Below are positions 9,503-19,061 of a DNA stretch of 64,000 nt, in pieces (the first letter of the stretch is position 1; each line of letters opens with the position of its first letter). Below the pieces are notes generated by a model. The model ran no database searches. It had not been told where the DNA came from and worked only from the letters and a program-made list of their open reading frames with translations. The position numbers and the translations under genes are program-made. The stretch covers positions 50,081 to 114,080 of the forward strand of contig DGPL01000033.1 of the NCBI GenBank assembly GCA_002390425.1. Direction: 5' to 3'. This DNA is from Kordiimonadaceae bacterium UBA4441. GTDB taxonomy: Bacteria; Pseudomonadota; Alphaproteobacteria; Sphingomonadales; Emcibacteraceae.

Positions 9503-10966
9503 TTAAAGTCGATCTTTTATAATTGGAATATTAAGTTCTTTAATTTTTTTACGGAGAGTATTCCGGTTTAAACCTAGCATTTCTGAGGCTTTTATTTGAT
9601 TTCCTTTTGTCGCATTTAATGAAAGTTCAATCAGAGGGCGCTCCATTTCACTTAAAATACGTCCGTATAATCCTTTAGGAGGCAATTCATCCACATTATG
9701 TGCATCGAAATATTTCTTCAAATGACGGTGAATTGATTGCTGTAATGTCTCTGAAAAATACAATTGATCTGAATTTTGGTCGTCAGAATCTGATTGAATA
9801 ATATTACCTTCAGATAGTTCCGTTATTACATTCTCAAAACTAATTTCATCTTCATTATATAATGCGGCCAAACGATGAACTATATTTTCAAGTTCTCTAA
9901 TATTACCAGGCCAATCATACTTTTTAAGTTGCTCAATTGCATTTGTCGCCATAACTTTCGGGGTTGAATTATTTTCTTCTGAATAATTTGCAAGAAAGAA
10001 GCGAACCAAATCATCAATATCAGATTTGCGGTCTCTTAATGGCGGAAGGTTTATGGGCGCGACATTTAGACGGTAATATAAATCTTCTCTAAACAACCCT
10101 TGGGCAATTAAAGTTTTTAAATTTCTGTGAGTTGCGGCAATAATTCTAACGTTTATTTTAACGGGATCACCACCACCCACTGAAACAAATTCACCTTCTT
10201 GAAGAACTCTTAGAAGTCTTGTTTGCGCCTCCATAGGCATGTCGCCAATTTCATCTAGAAATAAAGTACCACCTTTGGCCTTTTCAAAGCGCCCTATATT
10301 TTTTGACACCGCTCCAGTAAAAGAGCCTTTCTCATGGCCAAATAGTTCGCTTTCAATAAGTTCTTTTGGTATGGCTGCCATATTTATCGCCACAAAAGGC
10401 GCATTTCGACGTTGGCCAAAATCATGTAGGGCTTTTGCCACCAATTCTTTACCCGTGCCAGTTTCACCGGTTATCATGACGGTTAAATCCGTATTCATTA
10501 GCCGGGCCATGATGCGATATACATTTTGCATCGCAGGCGAACGTCCAATTAATGGAATATCTTCTTCATTTTTAATAGATACCGCTTTATCCAATTTATT
10601 CTTCGGACTAAGTCCATTTTTTATCGCAAGAAACAATTCCTCTAGATCAAATGGCTTAGGCAAATATTCATACGCACCGCTTTCTGCTGCTTTAACGGCT
10701 GTCATAAGGGTATTTTGCGCACTCATAATAATAACTGGTAATTCGGGCCTTATTTTCTTTATACGCACCAACATATCAAGTCCGTTATCATCTGGCATCA
10801 TAACATCTGATATGACAATATCCCCTTCGCCATTTGAAACCCAGCGCCATAGTGTTGCAGCATTACTCGAAAGCCGCACATCATATCCTTCACGACCTAA
10901 CGCGCGAGCCAACACAGTACGTATGGCTTTATCATCATCAGCAATAAGAATTGTTTTATTTGTCAT
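9503..10966 (-). CDS. ntrC: Nitrogen regulation response regulator NtrC
   Basis: A 487-residue sigma54-dependent activator. The receiver domain has acidic pocket ADDD and acceptor D54 (VISDVMMPDDN). The AAA+ domain has Walker A TGETGTGKE, the sigma54-contact loop GSFTGA (GAFTGA variant), and Walker B LFLDEIGDM. The C-terminal Fis-like DNA-binding helix-turn-helix is NQIKASEMLGLNRNTLRKK. Phosphorylated by NtrB under nitrogen limitation, it activates genes such as glnA and amtB. Unlike the neighbouring NtrX, the sigma54 contact motif is retained. It overlaps ntrB by 11 bases. Confidence 0.97.
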   Translation of the reverse strand: MTNKTILIADDDKAIRTVLARALGREGYDVRLSSNAATLWRWVSNGEGDIVISDVMMPDDNGLDMLVRIKKIRPELPVIIMSAQNTLMTAVKAAESGAYEYLPKPFDLEELFLAIKNGLSPKNKLDKAVSIKNEEDIPLIGRSPAMQNVYRIMARLMNTDLTVMITGETGTGKELVAKALHDFGQRRNAPFVAINMAAIPKELIESELFGHEKGSFTGAVSKNIGRFEKAKGGTLFLDEIGDMPMEAQTRLLRVLQEGEFVSVGGGDPVKINVRIIAATHRNLKTLIAQGLFREDLYYRLNVAPINLPPLRDRKSDIDDLVRFFLANYSEENNSTPKVMATNAIEQLKKYDWPGNIRELENIVHRLAALYNEDEISFENVITELSEGNIIQSDSDDQNSDQLYFSETLQQSIHRHLKKYFDAHNVDELPPKGLYGRILSEMERPLIELSLNATKGNQIKASEMLGLNRNTLRKKIKELNIPIIKDRL

Positions 10967-12083
10967 GATTTCCCTTTAAAGCCGATGGCAGTAATACACG
11001 AAAGATTGTTTTACCTTCGTCACTTTCACATTCGATCACCCCCCCATGGTCAGAAATTATTTTAGCAACTAATGCTAATCCTAGCCCTGACCCACCGCTT
11101 TTCGTTGTGACGAACGGATCAAAAATATCCTCTTTAATTGTATCATCGATACCACCACCATTATCAATAATCGTAATCTCTAATGGTAAATTTAAAAATT
11201 CTTCCCCATTTGCAGAGGCTACTCGCATACCTAACCTATATGCTGTTGTAATTGTTATTTGACCATCATTTTCTGTGACGGCTTCAGCAGCATTTTTTAG
11301 TAAATTTAAAAATACCTGAATTAAAGAACCGTGATCCCCGAGTGTATTTGGTAAGGAAGGATCATATAATTCAACAAATTTGACATGTTTACCAAAACCA
11401 TTTTCCGCCAATTTTTTAACATGTTCTAAGACACTGTGAATATTTATTTCTTCACGTTCTATCTGCCTATGATCAGTAAACACTTCCATGCGATCAACAA
11501 GCTTACAAATCCTGTCAACTTCATCAATAATCAGATCGGTTAACGCAACATCATCTTTGCTGATGTCTTGAGAAAGTATTTGCGCAGACCCTTTTATGCC
11601 GGACAATGGGTTTTTAATTTCATGTGCAAGCATCGCAGCCATACCGGAAACCGAACGCGCAGCATTGCGGTGATGTTTTTGTTGGTTGATTTTTTGCGCG
11701 ATCGTTCTTTGCTGAAACTGTATGACGGCACCATTTTCCTCAATATCATCTGTTTCAATCAATGGCGATACATGAACATCAATTTTTGTATTTCCTATTA
11801 TAGGGTTTCCAATATTAATGTCATATTCTGATACGACCGCTTTTTTACTTATAGATTGCTCAACGAGCGATACAATTGGACTATCTTGCGGCACAATATC
11901 AGTCAATTTTTTGCGTGATAAAATCACATAACTACTGCCAAGCAATTGCTCCGCAGCTGCGTTAGCGAAAATTATTTTTTGTTGACTATCGACCGATAAT
12001 ATTGCCTCTGACAAACTATTTAAAATCTTATCTGCAGTATTTTTTGAGCTTTCTTCAGCAATATATAGCTTTTCTTTTGCCAT
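10956..12083 (-). CDS. ntrB: Nitrogen regulation histidine kinase NtrB
   Basis: A soluble PAS-HisKA-HATPase kinase of about 375 residues with no membrane segments. The PAS domain lies at about residues 20-120, the phospho-acceptor His is in MLAHEIKNPLSGIKGSAQIL, and the ATP-binding motifs are DNGGGIDD and GSGLGLALV. It phosphorylates or dephosphorylates NtrC under PII (GlnB) control. I chose the ATG at 12081-12083 because it directly follows the dusB stop with one base between. A TTG six codons upstream inside dusB is an alternative. The order dusB-ntrB-ntrC is a classical alphaproteobacterial operon. Confidence 0.96.
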   Translation of the reverse strand: MAKEKLYIAEESSKNTADKILNSLSEAILSVDSQQKIIFANAAAEQLLGSSYVILSRKKLTDIVPQDSPIVSLVEQSISKKAVVSEYDINIGNPIIGNTKIDVHVSPLIETDDIEENGAVIQFQQRTIAQKINQQKHHRNAARSVSGMAAMLAHEIKNPLSGIKGSAQILSQDISKDDVALTDLIIDEVDRICKLVDRMEVFTDHRQIEREEINIHSVLEHVKKLAENGFGKHVKFVELYDPSLPNTLGDHGSLIQVFLNLLKNAAEAVTENDGQITITTAYRLGMRVASANGEEFLNLPLEITIIDNGGGIDDTIKEDIFDPFVTTKSGGSGLGLALVAKIISDHGGVIECESDEGKTIFRVLLPSALKGNHDK

Positions 12084-12084
12084 T

Positions 12085-13086
12085 TTAAGCAGCTTGCTCA
12101 CTCAATAATGGTTCAAAAAAGGCTTCAATTGTATCAAGCACTTCTTGCGTTTCTGAGAGTTTATTTACTTTTTGGCGAAACTCTGCGCTATCTCTTAAGC
12201 CCTTAGTATACCAACTGATATGCTTCCTCGCTATTTTCTTACCAGCACCTTCACCATAGTGCTTTAACATGGAAAGATAATGTTCAACCATGATATCCTT
12301 GATGACATATAATTCAGGATCCGGTAATTTTTCACCGGTTTTAAGATAATGAATTACTTGCGAAATGAACCACGGCTTACCATAATTCCCTCTTCCAATC
12401 ATAACGCCGTCCGCCCCTGATTGCTTTAGAGCTTCTTTTGCGTCTTCACATGAAACAATATCACCATTAGCAATAACGGGGATATTAACGGCGTCCTTGA
12501 CTTCACGTATGAATCGCCAATCAGCCGATCCTTTATACATTTGATTTCGAGTACGTCCATGAACCACAACCATTTTAATGCCTAGGTCCTCAGCAATTTT
12601 TGCAAGCTCTGGTGCATTTCTGTTGGTAATATCCCAACCCGTTCTCATTTTTAAGGTGACAGGAATTGAAACCGCATTAACAGTTGCCTCAATTATCTTT
12701 CCAGCAATGTCCAAATCTTGCATCAAGGCAGAACCCGCATATCCATTGACGATCTTCTTGGCAGGACATCCCATGTTAATATCAATGATTGGGGCACCCT
12801 TATCTTCGTTCATTTTTGCGGCTTGGGCCATCATATCAGGATCACAACCAGCAAGCTGAACAGACATTAGGTATTCGTCACTTTCAGCTGCGGCCATCTT
12901 ATGTGTGCGATGATGATCACGGATCATAGCCTGACTAGCGATCATTTCAGATGTTACAAGTCCTGCACCAAATCTTTTCACGAGGCGTCTAAATGGTAAA
13001 TCCGTTACACCCGCCATTGGGCATAACAGAACAGGGTCCTCAATTGTGATAGGACCAATATTTATTGGTTTCAACAAATAAGTCAT
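12085..13086 (-). CDS. dusB: tRNA-dihydrouridine synthase DusB (NifR3)
   Basis: A 333-residue FMN enzyme that reduces specific uridines in the tRNA D-loop. The FMN barrel begins PVLLCPMAGVTDLPFRRL. The catalytic cysteine is in INMGCPAKKIVNGYAGSALM, followed by MRTGWD and VHGRTRNQMYKGSADW. The C-terminal helical tRNA-binding domain includes the ARKHISWYTKGL region. It is the first gene of the operon and was historically named nifR3 because it precedes ntrBC. The ATG at 13084-13086 has no strong ribosome-binding site. Confidence 0.97.
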   Translation of the reverse strand: MTYLLKPINIGPITIEDPVLLCPMAGVTDLPFRRLVKRFGAGLVTSEMIASQAMIRDHHRTHKMAAAESDEYLMSVQLAGCDPDMMAQAAKMNEDKGAPIIDINMGCPAKKIVNGYAGSALMQDLDIAGKIIEATVNAVSIPVTLKMRTGWDITNRNAPELAKIAEDLGIKMVVVHGRTRNQMYKGSADWRFIREVKDAVNIPVIANGDIVSCEDAKEALKQSGADGVMIGRGNYGKPWFISQVIHYLKTGEKLPDPELYVIKDIMVEHYLSMLKHYGEGAGKKIARKHISWYTKGLRDSAEFRQKVNKLSETQEVLDTIEAFFEPLLSEQAA

Positions 13087-13229
13087 GATTAAAAATTAAG
13101 CAGCCTTTAAAAATGTCTAAATTTTAGTCAATATCGACGGCACTATAACCGAAAACATAAGTCACGTCAAAGGCGAAAAAGAATCAAAATCTTGACGACA
13201 TTTTTATATAAAAATGATAGCTTTTGCAG

Positions 13230-14387
13230 ATGACTATTAGAAACGCAGCCATAATCGTCGCCGCTGGTCGTGGACAGCGCGTGGGTGGAGAAATACCAAA
13301 GCAATACCTTGAAGTGGGAGGGGTGCCAATTTTAAGACGTACAGTCGAGGTTTTCTTTAATCATCCTAACATTGATCTTATTCAAGTTATCATTCATCCT
13401 GATGATAAAAATTTATATGATCAGGCATTAAATGGCCTTGACTTGCCTGCCCCCATATTTGGTGGTGAGACAAGGCAACAATCCGTATTAAACGGACTTG
13501 AAGCCATTAGCGATAAAATGCCGGAATATGTATTTATTCATGATGCAGCACGACCCTTTCTAGATCATAAAATAATAGATGATTTAATTGACGTGGTTGA
13601 GGTTTCTGGCGCTGTAATTCCCGCTTTAAAAGTAACTGATACCATAAAGTACATGGGGACGGATAAAATCGACAGTACTTTGGATCGCAATTATTTATAT
13701 CGTGCTCAAACACCGCAAACATTTCGATATAAAGCAATATTCATGGCACACCACCGTTTTGAAAATGAAAATATGACAGACGATAGTTCAATCGCAGAAA
13801 AAAGCGGACTAAAGGTCAGAATTATTGAAGGGTCAGAAAATAACTTTAAAATCACAACATCAGAAGACCTAAAGAAAGCGGAAATGATGACAGCAAAGAC
13901 TTATACAGATATTCGCACAGGATATGGGGTTGATGTTCACGCCTTTGATAAAGGAGATCATGTCATTCTTGGTGGTGTAAAAATTCCTCATACGCATAGC
14001 TTAAAAGGACATTCTGATGCTGATGTTGCACTACATGCTCTTACAGATGCACTATTGGGATCAATGGCTTTAGGAGATATCGGTGACCATTTCCCACCAA
14101 GCGATAAAAAATGGAAAGGCGCAAGTTCTGATATTTTTTTAAAACATGCCGCAGACCTTATTCATCAGCAAGTTGGCGTAATTGCGCATGTTGATTTGAC
14201 GATTATTTGCGAAACGCCGAAGATCGGACCACACCGTGAAAAAATTCGTGATAAAATTTCTGAAATAATTGATTTAGATATCGCCCGCGTTAGCGTCAAA
14301 GCAACCACAACTGAGAAACTGGGTTTTACAGGAAAAGGTGAAGGCATAATGGCTCAAGCAGTTGCAACCGTCAGACTACCGGAGTAA
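13230..14387 (+). CDS. ispDF: Bifunctional IspD/IspF isoprenoid enzyme
   Basis: A fused enzyme of 385 residues for two non-consecutive steps of the MEP pathway. The N-terminal IspD half (about 1-225) makes CDP-ME; it shows IVAAGRGQRVGGEIPKQYL and the VFIHDAARPF motif. The C-terminal IspF half (about 228-385) cyclises CDP-ME-2-phosphate; it shows GYGVDVHAFD, LGGVKIPH and HSDADVALHALTDALLGS. Fusion is common in alphaproteobacteria. The ATG at 13230 is preferred over a TTG two codons upstream because IspD homologs begin close to it. It is the first gene of a plus-strand operon, divergent from dusB. Confidence 0.96.
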   Translation: MTIRNAAIIVAAGRGQRVGGEIPKQYLEVGGVPILRRTVEVFFNHPNIDLIQVIIHPDDKNLYDQALNGLDLPAPIFGGETRQQSVLNGLEAISDKMPEYVFIHDAARPFLDHKIIDDLIDVVEVSGAVIPALKVTDTIKYMGTDKIDSTLDRNYLYRAQTPQTFRYKAIFMAHHRFENENMTDDSSIAEKSGLKVRIIEGSENNFKITTSEDLKKAEMMTAKTYTDIRTGYGVDVHAFDKGDHVILGGVKIPHTHSLKGHSDADVALHALTDALLGSMALGDIGDHFPPSDKKWKGASSDIFLKHAADLIHQQVGVIAHVDLTIICETPKIGPHREKIRDKISEIIDLDIARVSVKATTTEKLGFTGKGEGIMAQAVATVRLPE

Positions 14388-14390
14388 ATA

Positions 14391-14828
14391 ATGGCGGAAA
14401 ATAAAACAAAAGAAACGAATGAAAGCGTCGATGATTTTCTAAACTCTATTGAACACGAAGGAAAAAAAGCCGATAGCTTCAGAATTCTAGAAATGATGAA
14501 AGACATAACAGGCTTGCCACCTAAAAAGTGGGGAGATGCAATGATTGGTTTTGGAAATTATCATTATAAATACAAAAGTGGCCATGAAGGTGATATTTTC
14601 CAAGTTGGCTTCTCTCCCCGAAAAAGCTATTTATCCTTTTATCTATTTTACGGTTACAAACATCACCCCCTTATGACAAAACTGGGTAAGCATAAAGGAG
14701 GGAAAGCATGTCTCAACATCAACAAGCTTGCAGATGTGGACGAAGACATACTCTATAAGCTCATTGAATTTGGCTTTCTGTCATCTGCTGGCGGGGATAA
14801 CCCTTATGCCAAAATGGAAAGTTGTTAA
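14391..14828 (+). CDS. DUF1801 domain protein
   Basis: A 145-residue soluble protein starting three bases after the ispDF stop. It matches the DUF1801 (YdhG-like) pattern: a short N-terminal region (VDDFLNSIEHEGKKADS), a central GDAMIGFGNYHYKY motif and FSPRKSYLSFYLFYG, ending in a conserved CLNINKLADVDEDIL segment. The fold resembles small iron-homeostasis or frataxin-like proteins, but no function is established. Its place between ispDF and pgpA suggests co-transcription, not a shared pathway. Confidence 0.75.
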   Translation: MAENKTKETNESVDDFLNSIEHEGKKADSFRILEMMKDITGLPPKKWGDAMIGFGNYHYKYKSGHEGDIFQVGFSPRKSYLSFYLFYGYKHHPLMTKLGKHKGGKACLNINKLADVDEDILYKLIEFGFLSSAGGDNPYAKMESC

Positions 14829-14830
14829 AT

Positions 14831-15319
14831 ATGGCCCTTAAAAATTGGAATAAATCCTTCTTTCATCCTTCACTTATGATTTCAACATGGTTTTATAGCG
14901 GGCTTGTCCCATTCGCCCCAGGCACTATGGGGAGCATCGCTGCCCTTCCCTTTGCGTGGTTACTTATTGAACATGCTGGAAAATTCGGCCTTGCCAATGC
15001 GACCTTAATAGTATTTGTGCTTGGATTATGGGCATCACGTGAATATATGAATGAAACTCGAAAAACCGACCCTGGCGAGGTCGTCGTAGATGAAGTGGTG
15101 GGGCAATGGCTCGTTTGTCTGTTCATTATTGATAACAATCATATAGGACAATATATTCTTGCACTTCTCGCGTTTAGAATATTTGATATTATGAAACCGT
15201 GGCCCGTATCACATTTTGATAAACGACATGATGCGTTCGGCGTTATGATGGATGATGTCGTTGCAGGCATTTTGGGGGCAGCTGTGCTTTACGCTGTGAA
15301 TTTCTATGTTCTCAGCTGA
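14831..15319 (+). CDS. pgpA: Phosphatidylglycerophosphatase A
   Basis: A membrane phosphatase of 162 residues that converts phosphatidylglycerophosphate to phosphatidylglycerol. The family motif FAPGTMGSIAALPFAW lies near residue 29, and the acidic motif VVDEVVGQWL with KPWPVSHFDKRHDAFGVMMDDV follows. There are several hydrophobic helices. I chose ATG 14831, two bases after the upstream stop; a TTG nine bases upstream would overlap that stop codon. It overlaps the next gene by 14 bases. Confidence 0.93.
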   Translation: MALKNWNKSFFHPSLMISTWFYSGLVPFAPGTMGSIAALPFAWLLIEHAGKFGLANATLIVFVLGLWASREYMNETRKTDPGEVVVDEVVGQWLVCLFIIDNNHIGQYILALLAFRIFDIMKPWPVSHFDKRHDAFGVMMDDVVAGILGAAVLYAVNFYVLS

Positions 15320-15812
15320 AATTGTTAAACTTGCTACCGAAGTATTAGAATTAGCGCGCAAAAATAGTTATCAAATTGCGACTGCTGAATCCTGTACTGG
15401 TGGCTTAATAATTGGTGCGTTAACGGATATTGCGGGATCATCCGACGTTGTTGATCGTGGCTTCGTTACTTATTCCAATCAAGCAAAGCATGAAACCATT
15501 CTTGTGAATTCTCAAACACTAGAAAAATTTGGTGCCGTTAGTAAAGAAACCGCTTTGGAAATGGTCGATGGTGCCCTTAATCAGTCTAATGCTTCAATTG
15601 CCGTTTCTGTTACTGGTATTGCCGGGCCCGGAGGCGGCAGTATTGATAAACCTGTTGGCCTCGTTCATATTGCTGCGCAAAAGAAAGGCAGCATTCCAAC
15701 CCATCAAGAAGCTAATTTTGGTGATATTGGCAGATCCGCAGTTCGCGAAGCAACAATAATAGCAGCCCTTAAGTTATTAAAAGAAGTTATTTATATACCA
15801 CGAAGGACTTGA
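15306..15812 (+). CDS. pncC: CinA-type nicotinamide-nucleotide amidohydrolase
   Basis: A 168-residue stand-alone CinA C-terminal domain that deamidates NMN to nicotinate mononucleotide in NAD recycling. Motifs are ATAESCTGGLIIGALTDIAG with the catalytic-region Ser/Cys, FVTYSNQAKHE, VSVTGIAGPGGG and KPVGLVHIA. It lacks the N-terminal MoaB-like domain of full CinA, as is normal for proteobacterial PncC. It overlaps pgpA by 14 bases. Its last 22 bases overlap the end of the convergent ABC permease gene. Confidence 0.93.
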   Translation: MFSAEIVKLATEVLELARKNSYQIATAESCTGGLIIGALTDIAGSSDVVDRGFVTYSNQAKHETILVNSQTLEKFGAVSKETALEMVDGALNQSNASIAVSVTGIAGPGGGSIDKPVGLVHIAAQKKGSIPTHQEANFGDIGRSAVREATIIAALKLLKEVIYIPRRT

Positions 15813-18307
15813 GCCGGTCTTACTGACATTGCTTTCCAAATGCTGAACATTCCGATCGACATGGTCATTACAATTGCTGCAAAAACAGTAATCAGTGGAA
15901 TTTGTAATGAGAATGTCCATTCAAGTTCCATAATGCCGACGACAATCCCATATGCGGCAACAGTACCAAGCAAGATCGCGACAAAACCTGTGGCAACACC
16001 CAAGATAATAAATTCAAATATATAAGCCTTTAAGATATCCATCCGTGTTGCCCCGACGACCTTTAAGACGGCGCTATCATAAACACGTCCTTTATGACCA
16101 GCCGCAATGGCGCCGCTTAATACCAAAATGCCCGCTACAATCGTAATCGACGCCATAACGTCAATTGCGCCTTTAATTTGCAGTAATAGAACTTGTACAT
16201 TTTCAAGGACTTCTTTAAGGCGAACTGTTGTAACATTTGGGTAGTTTCGTGTAATCGCTTGATAATTCGCCGCCTCTCGTTCAGGTGTAGATTTAAGCGT
16301 ACCCACATAAGTATAAGGTGCATCACTTAACATATTTGGATCAAACATCATGGCATAATTAATACCAAATGTGCCCCAATCGACGGATCTTACTGACCTA
16401 ACTGCGACTTCAAAGCTACGTCCTAAAACATTAATCGTGATTTTATCACCTAACACCAGTCCGAGTGCTTCATATACATCCTGACTTAATGAAACTTGTG
16501 GCTCACCGTCATAACCGATTGGCCACCAATCACCTTCAACCAATTTATTATCTTCTGGAACTTCATCCGTGAAGGTCATCCCACGGTCCCCTCTAAGGAC
16601 CCATCGCATTTCGGGGCTGATTTCCACTTCATCAGAAGGCACCCCTTTAACATGACTAATACGCCCTCTTAAATTAGGGACGGTTCTATAAAGGTTTGCG
16701 CCCTCTTGCGATAACATATGTTCTTTAAAACTGTCATGATCTGCTTTTTGAATATCAAGGAAAAAGTAACTTGGTGCATCTGTTTCAACACGTCTTTCAA
16801 TTTCACTATCCAAACCAAATTCAACCAATGCAATAGCGGTTAGAAGTATCAATCCGAGCCCTAGGGACAATATGATCGATAATGTTGAGTTACCCGGTCT
16901 TGTGATGTTTGAGAGTGCAATTCTTAAGGCGGGACTGTAGCGGCGCGGTAAATAGGAAACCCCTTTACGGACCAATATCCCTGTTCCAAAAAGAAGCGCA
17001 AACGACGCAAGCATTCCACCGATAAAATACGCGGTTAATTCACTGTATTCTGCCGTATAAAATACCATCGCAAGCATCATGACGATCATTATCACAATCG
17101 TGATCAAATAATTTTTCGGAATGTTATTTTCACCGGGCTCAGAAATGGCAATGCGGAACAGTTGGCGGGCAGAGATATTCTTTGCCTTTGCCAATGGCCA
17201 AAGTGTAAATATCAGACTGATTAGAATGCTATAAAAGGCGGCTACAGCAAGTGGGGCAAAATAAAATTCACGTGAAATTTCGATCGGCATTTTGCTTTCT
17301 AAGAAATCCGCGAATAAAAAGGGCAACGCCCCCCCGACGAATAACCCAAGCACGATTGATATCGCTGCCATGATTAGAATTTGTTGTAAATAAATTTTGA
17401 AAATAGTTTCAGATTGTGCGCCCAATATTTTAAATGTTGCGATCGTATTGGTTTTCGAATTTAAATATCCATGAACCGCATTACTAACACCAACTCCACC
17501 AACTAGAAGCGCTGTTAAGCCAACCAATGTCATAAATTGCCCCATACGGTCGATAAACCTTTGTGCACTTCCGCCGCCACTGCTTTTATTTCTCACGCGC
17601 CAATCGGAATCAGGAAATGCTTCTTCAATCGTTTCCTCATAAAGTTTTGCATCTGTTCCGTCAGCCAACCTAAGGCGATAATTATATTCAACCAGGCTCC
17701 CAAAAGTAATTAAACCAGTATCTTCCATGCTATTAGAAGAAACAAGAATGCTTGGTGCTAATTGAAAACCCGCATTTGAACTATCTGGTTCTTTTGCAGT
17801 CACTCCGCGTACTTCATAGACAAGACTACCGATATTTATCTTGTCACCAATATCAACACCAAGTCTTGTTGCAATTGCTTCAAGTGGGACGGCACCCCAA
17901 TGCCCGTCTTTAAAGGCGAGAAGTTCTTCTCTTGGTAGGTTACTATTTGTTTCCAGAACACCAAAAAGCGGATATAAATCATCAACTGCTTTAACTTCAA
18001 TTAAACTACTCTCGGTAAAATCTTCTGTGTGCGCCATCGCACGAAGTTCACTGACCATTGATATTTCTTCAGCCGTATCAACAACATATGCCATTTCTTC
18101 ATCGGTCAATAGGCGCTGATTTGTTTCAATTTCTACGTCACCGCCTAAGAAAATACGTGCATCTCGGGAGAGGCTTTCTGCAATATTTGTTGTAACGGAC
18201 CCGACGGCCGCGATGATAGCCGTGCCTAAAAATAGACACGCGATGAATATTCTAAATTGCTTAAAAGCAAATCTTATTTCACGAAGAGCAAAACGAGTAG
18301 CAACCAT
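15791..18307 (-). CDS. FtsX-family ABC transporter permease (YbbP-like)
   Basis: An 838-residue membrane protein with two FtsX domains. Hydrophobic helices lie near residues 20-40, 260-290, 310-340, 350-375, 400-450, 475-500 and 715-825. Between them are large extracytoplasmic MacB-PCD-like regions (about 45-240 and 510-700). It follows the ATPase gene with a one-base overlap, forming an ABC pair like E. coli YbbA-YbbP, which is also divergent from tesA. The substrate is unknown; lipid or lipoprotein handling is the usual suggestion. Confidence 0.9.
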   Translation of the reverse strand: MVATRFALREIRFAFKQFRIFIACLFLGTAIIAAVGSVTTNIAESLSRDARIFLGGDVEIETNQRLLTDEEMAYVVDTAEEISMVSELRAMAHTEDFTESSLIEVKAVDDLYPLFGVLETNSNLPREELLAFKDGHWGAVPLEAIATRLGVDIGDKINIGSLVYEVRGVTAKEPDSSNAGFQLAPSILVSSNSMEDTGLITFGSLVEYNYRLRLADGTDAKLYEETIEEAFPDSDWRVRNKSSGGGSAQRFIDRMGQFMTLVGLTALLVGGVGVSNAVHGYLNSKTNTIATFKILGAQSETIFKIYLQQILIMAAISIVLGLFVGGALPFLFADFLESKMPIEISREFYFAPLAVAAFYSILISLIFTLWPLAKAKNISARQLFRIAISEPGENNIPKNYLITIVIMIVMMLAMVFYTAEYSELTAYFIGGMLASFALLFGTGILVRKGVSYLPRRYSPALRIALSNITRPGNSTLSIILSLGLGLILLTAIALVEFGLDSEIERRVETDAPSYFFLDIQKADHDSFKEHMLSQEGANLYRTVPNLRGRISHVKGVPSDEVEISPEMRWVLRGDRGMTFTDEVPEDNKLVEGDWWPIGYDGEPQVSLSQDVYEALGLVLGDKITINVLGRSFEVAVRSVRSVDWGTFGINYAMMFDPNMLSDAPYTYVGTLKSTPEREAANYQAITRNYPNVTTVRLKEVLENVQVLLLQIKGAIDVMASITIVAGILVLSGAIAAGHKGRVYDSAVLKVVGATRMDILKAYIFEFIILGVATGFVAILLGTVAAYGIVVGIMELEWTFSLQIPLITVFAAIVMTMSIGMFSIWKAMSVRPAQVLRGI

Positions 18308-19023
18308 TATTCGGCAACCTTCTTTCCTTCATTTTCATGAACATCAACATTGTTTGTAATTAAGCCATCTTGAATATGAAGAATCTCATCACATTTCTCT
18401 GCGAGCTCCTGATCATGTGTAATCAAGATTAATGTTGCGTCATTCTTTTCTTTAAGATCAAAAATAAGTTCAATAATATTGTGCCCTGTTTTCCCGTCGA
18501 GATTTCCCGTTGGCTCGTCGGCAAATAAAATTTTCGGTTGAGGTGCCATTGCCCTTGCAATCGCTACACGTTGCTGCTCACCCCCCGATAGCTGTGTCGG
18601 GAAATGGTCCATGCGGTGCTCAAGACCAACATCAATAAGCATTTTTTTCGCTTTTTCTTCAGCGCCCGATACACCAGCAAGCTCAAGCGGCACAGCCACA
18701 TTTTCAATTGCCGTCATTGTCGGAATAAGGTGAAATGCTTGCAGAATAATGCCAATATTGTCACGACGGAACATGGCAAGCTCATCTTCATTCATTTTAT
18801 CAAGCACATGACCCGCGACCATGACACTGCCCTCTGTTTGCCGTTCCAAGCCATTCATGACCGACATCATGCTTGATTTTCCTGATCCAGAAGCCCCTAA
18901 AATGGCGACTGCCTTACCTTCGTCAACTTTTAGATCTATACCATTTAAGATTTTAACTTCAAAATCATTGCTTTTAAGCCTGAGATGAATATTCTTTAGT
19001 TCAAGAATTTTAGTGTCGGTCAT
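18307..19023 (-). CDS. ABC transporter ATP-binding protein (YbbA/LolD type)
   Basis: A 238-residue ATPase with all canonical motifs: Walker A GASGSGKSS, Q-loop ILQAFHLIPTMTA, signature LSGGEQQRVAIARAM, Walker B ILFADEPTGNLD and H-loop ILITHD. The ADEPTGNLD form is typical of the MacB/LolD/YbbA group that partners FtsX-type permeases. It overlaps the permease gene by one base. It lies back to back with the TesA-like esterase gene, the same arrangement as E. coli tesA-ybbAP. Confidence 0.93.
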   Translation of the reverse strand: MTDTKILELKNIHLRLKSNDFEVKILNGIDLKVDEGKAVAILGASGSGKSSMMSVMNGLERQTEGSVMVAGHVLDKMNEDELAMFRRDNIGIILQAFHLIPTMTAIENVAVPLELAGVSGAEEKAKKMLIDVGLEHRMDHFPTQLSGGEQQRVAIARAMAPQPKILFADEPTGNLDGKTGHNIIELIFDLKEKNDATLILITHDQELAEKCDEILHIQDGLITNNVDVHENEGKKVAE

Positions 19024-19061
19024 ATTTAAATATACTCGTTAAACGATAAGGTTTTTTATAA

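Noticed and set aside
10239..10979. A 246-codon open frame on the plus strand opposite ntrC
   Set aside because: It is fully antisense to a strongly conserved gene, has no ribosome-binding site and its translation matches no family I recognise.
13192..13220. TTGACG with TGATAG as an ispDF promoter
   Set aside because: The -35 is good but the -10 matches consensus poorly, and transcription would begin almost on the start codon.
14822..14831. TTG at 14822 as the pgpA start
   Set aside because: It overlaps the stop codon of the preceding gene, and the ATG at 14831 fits the family N terminus.
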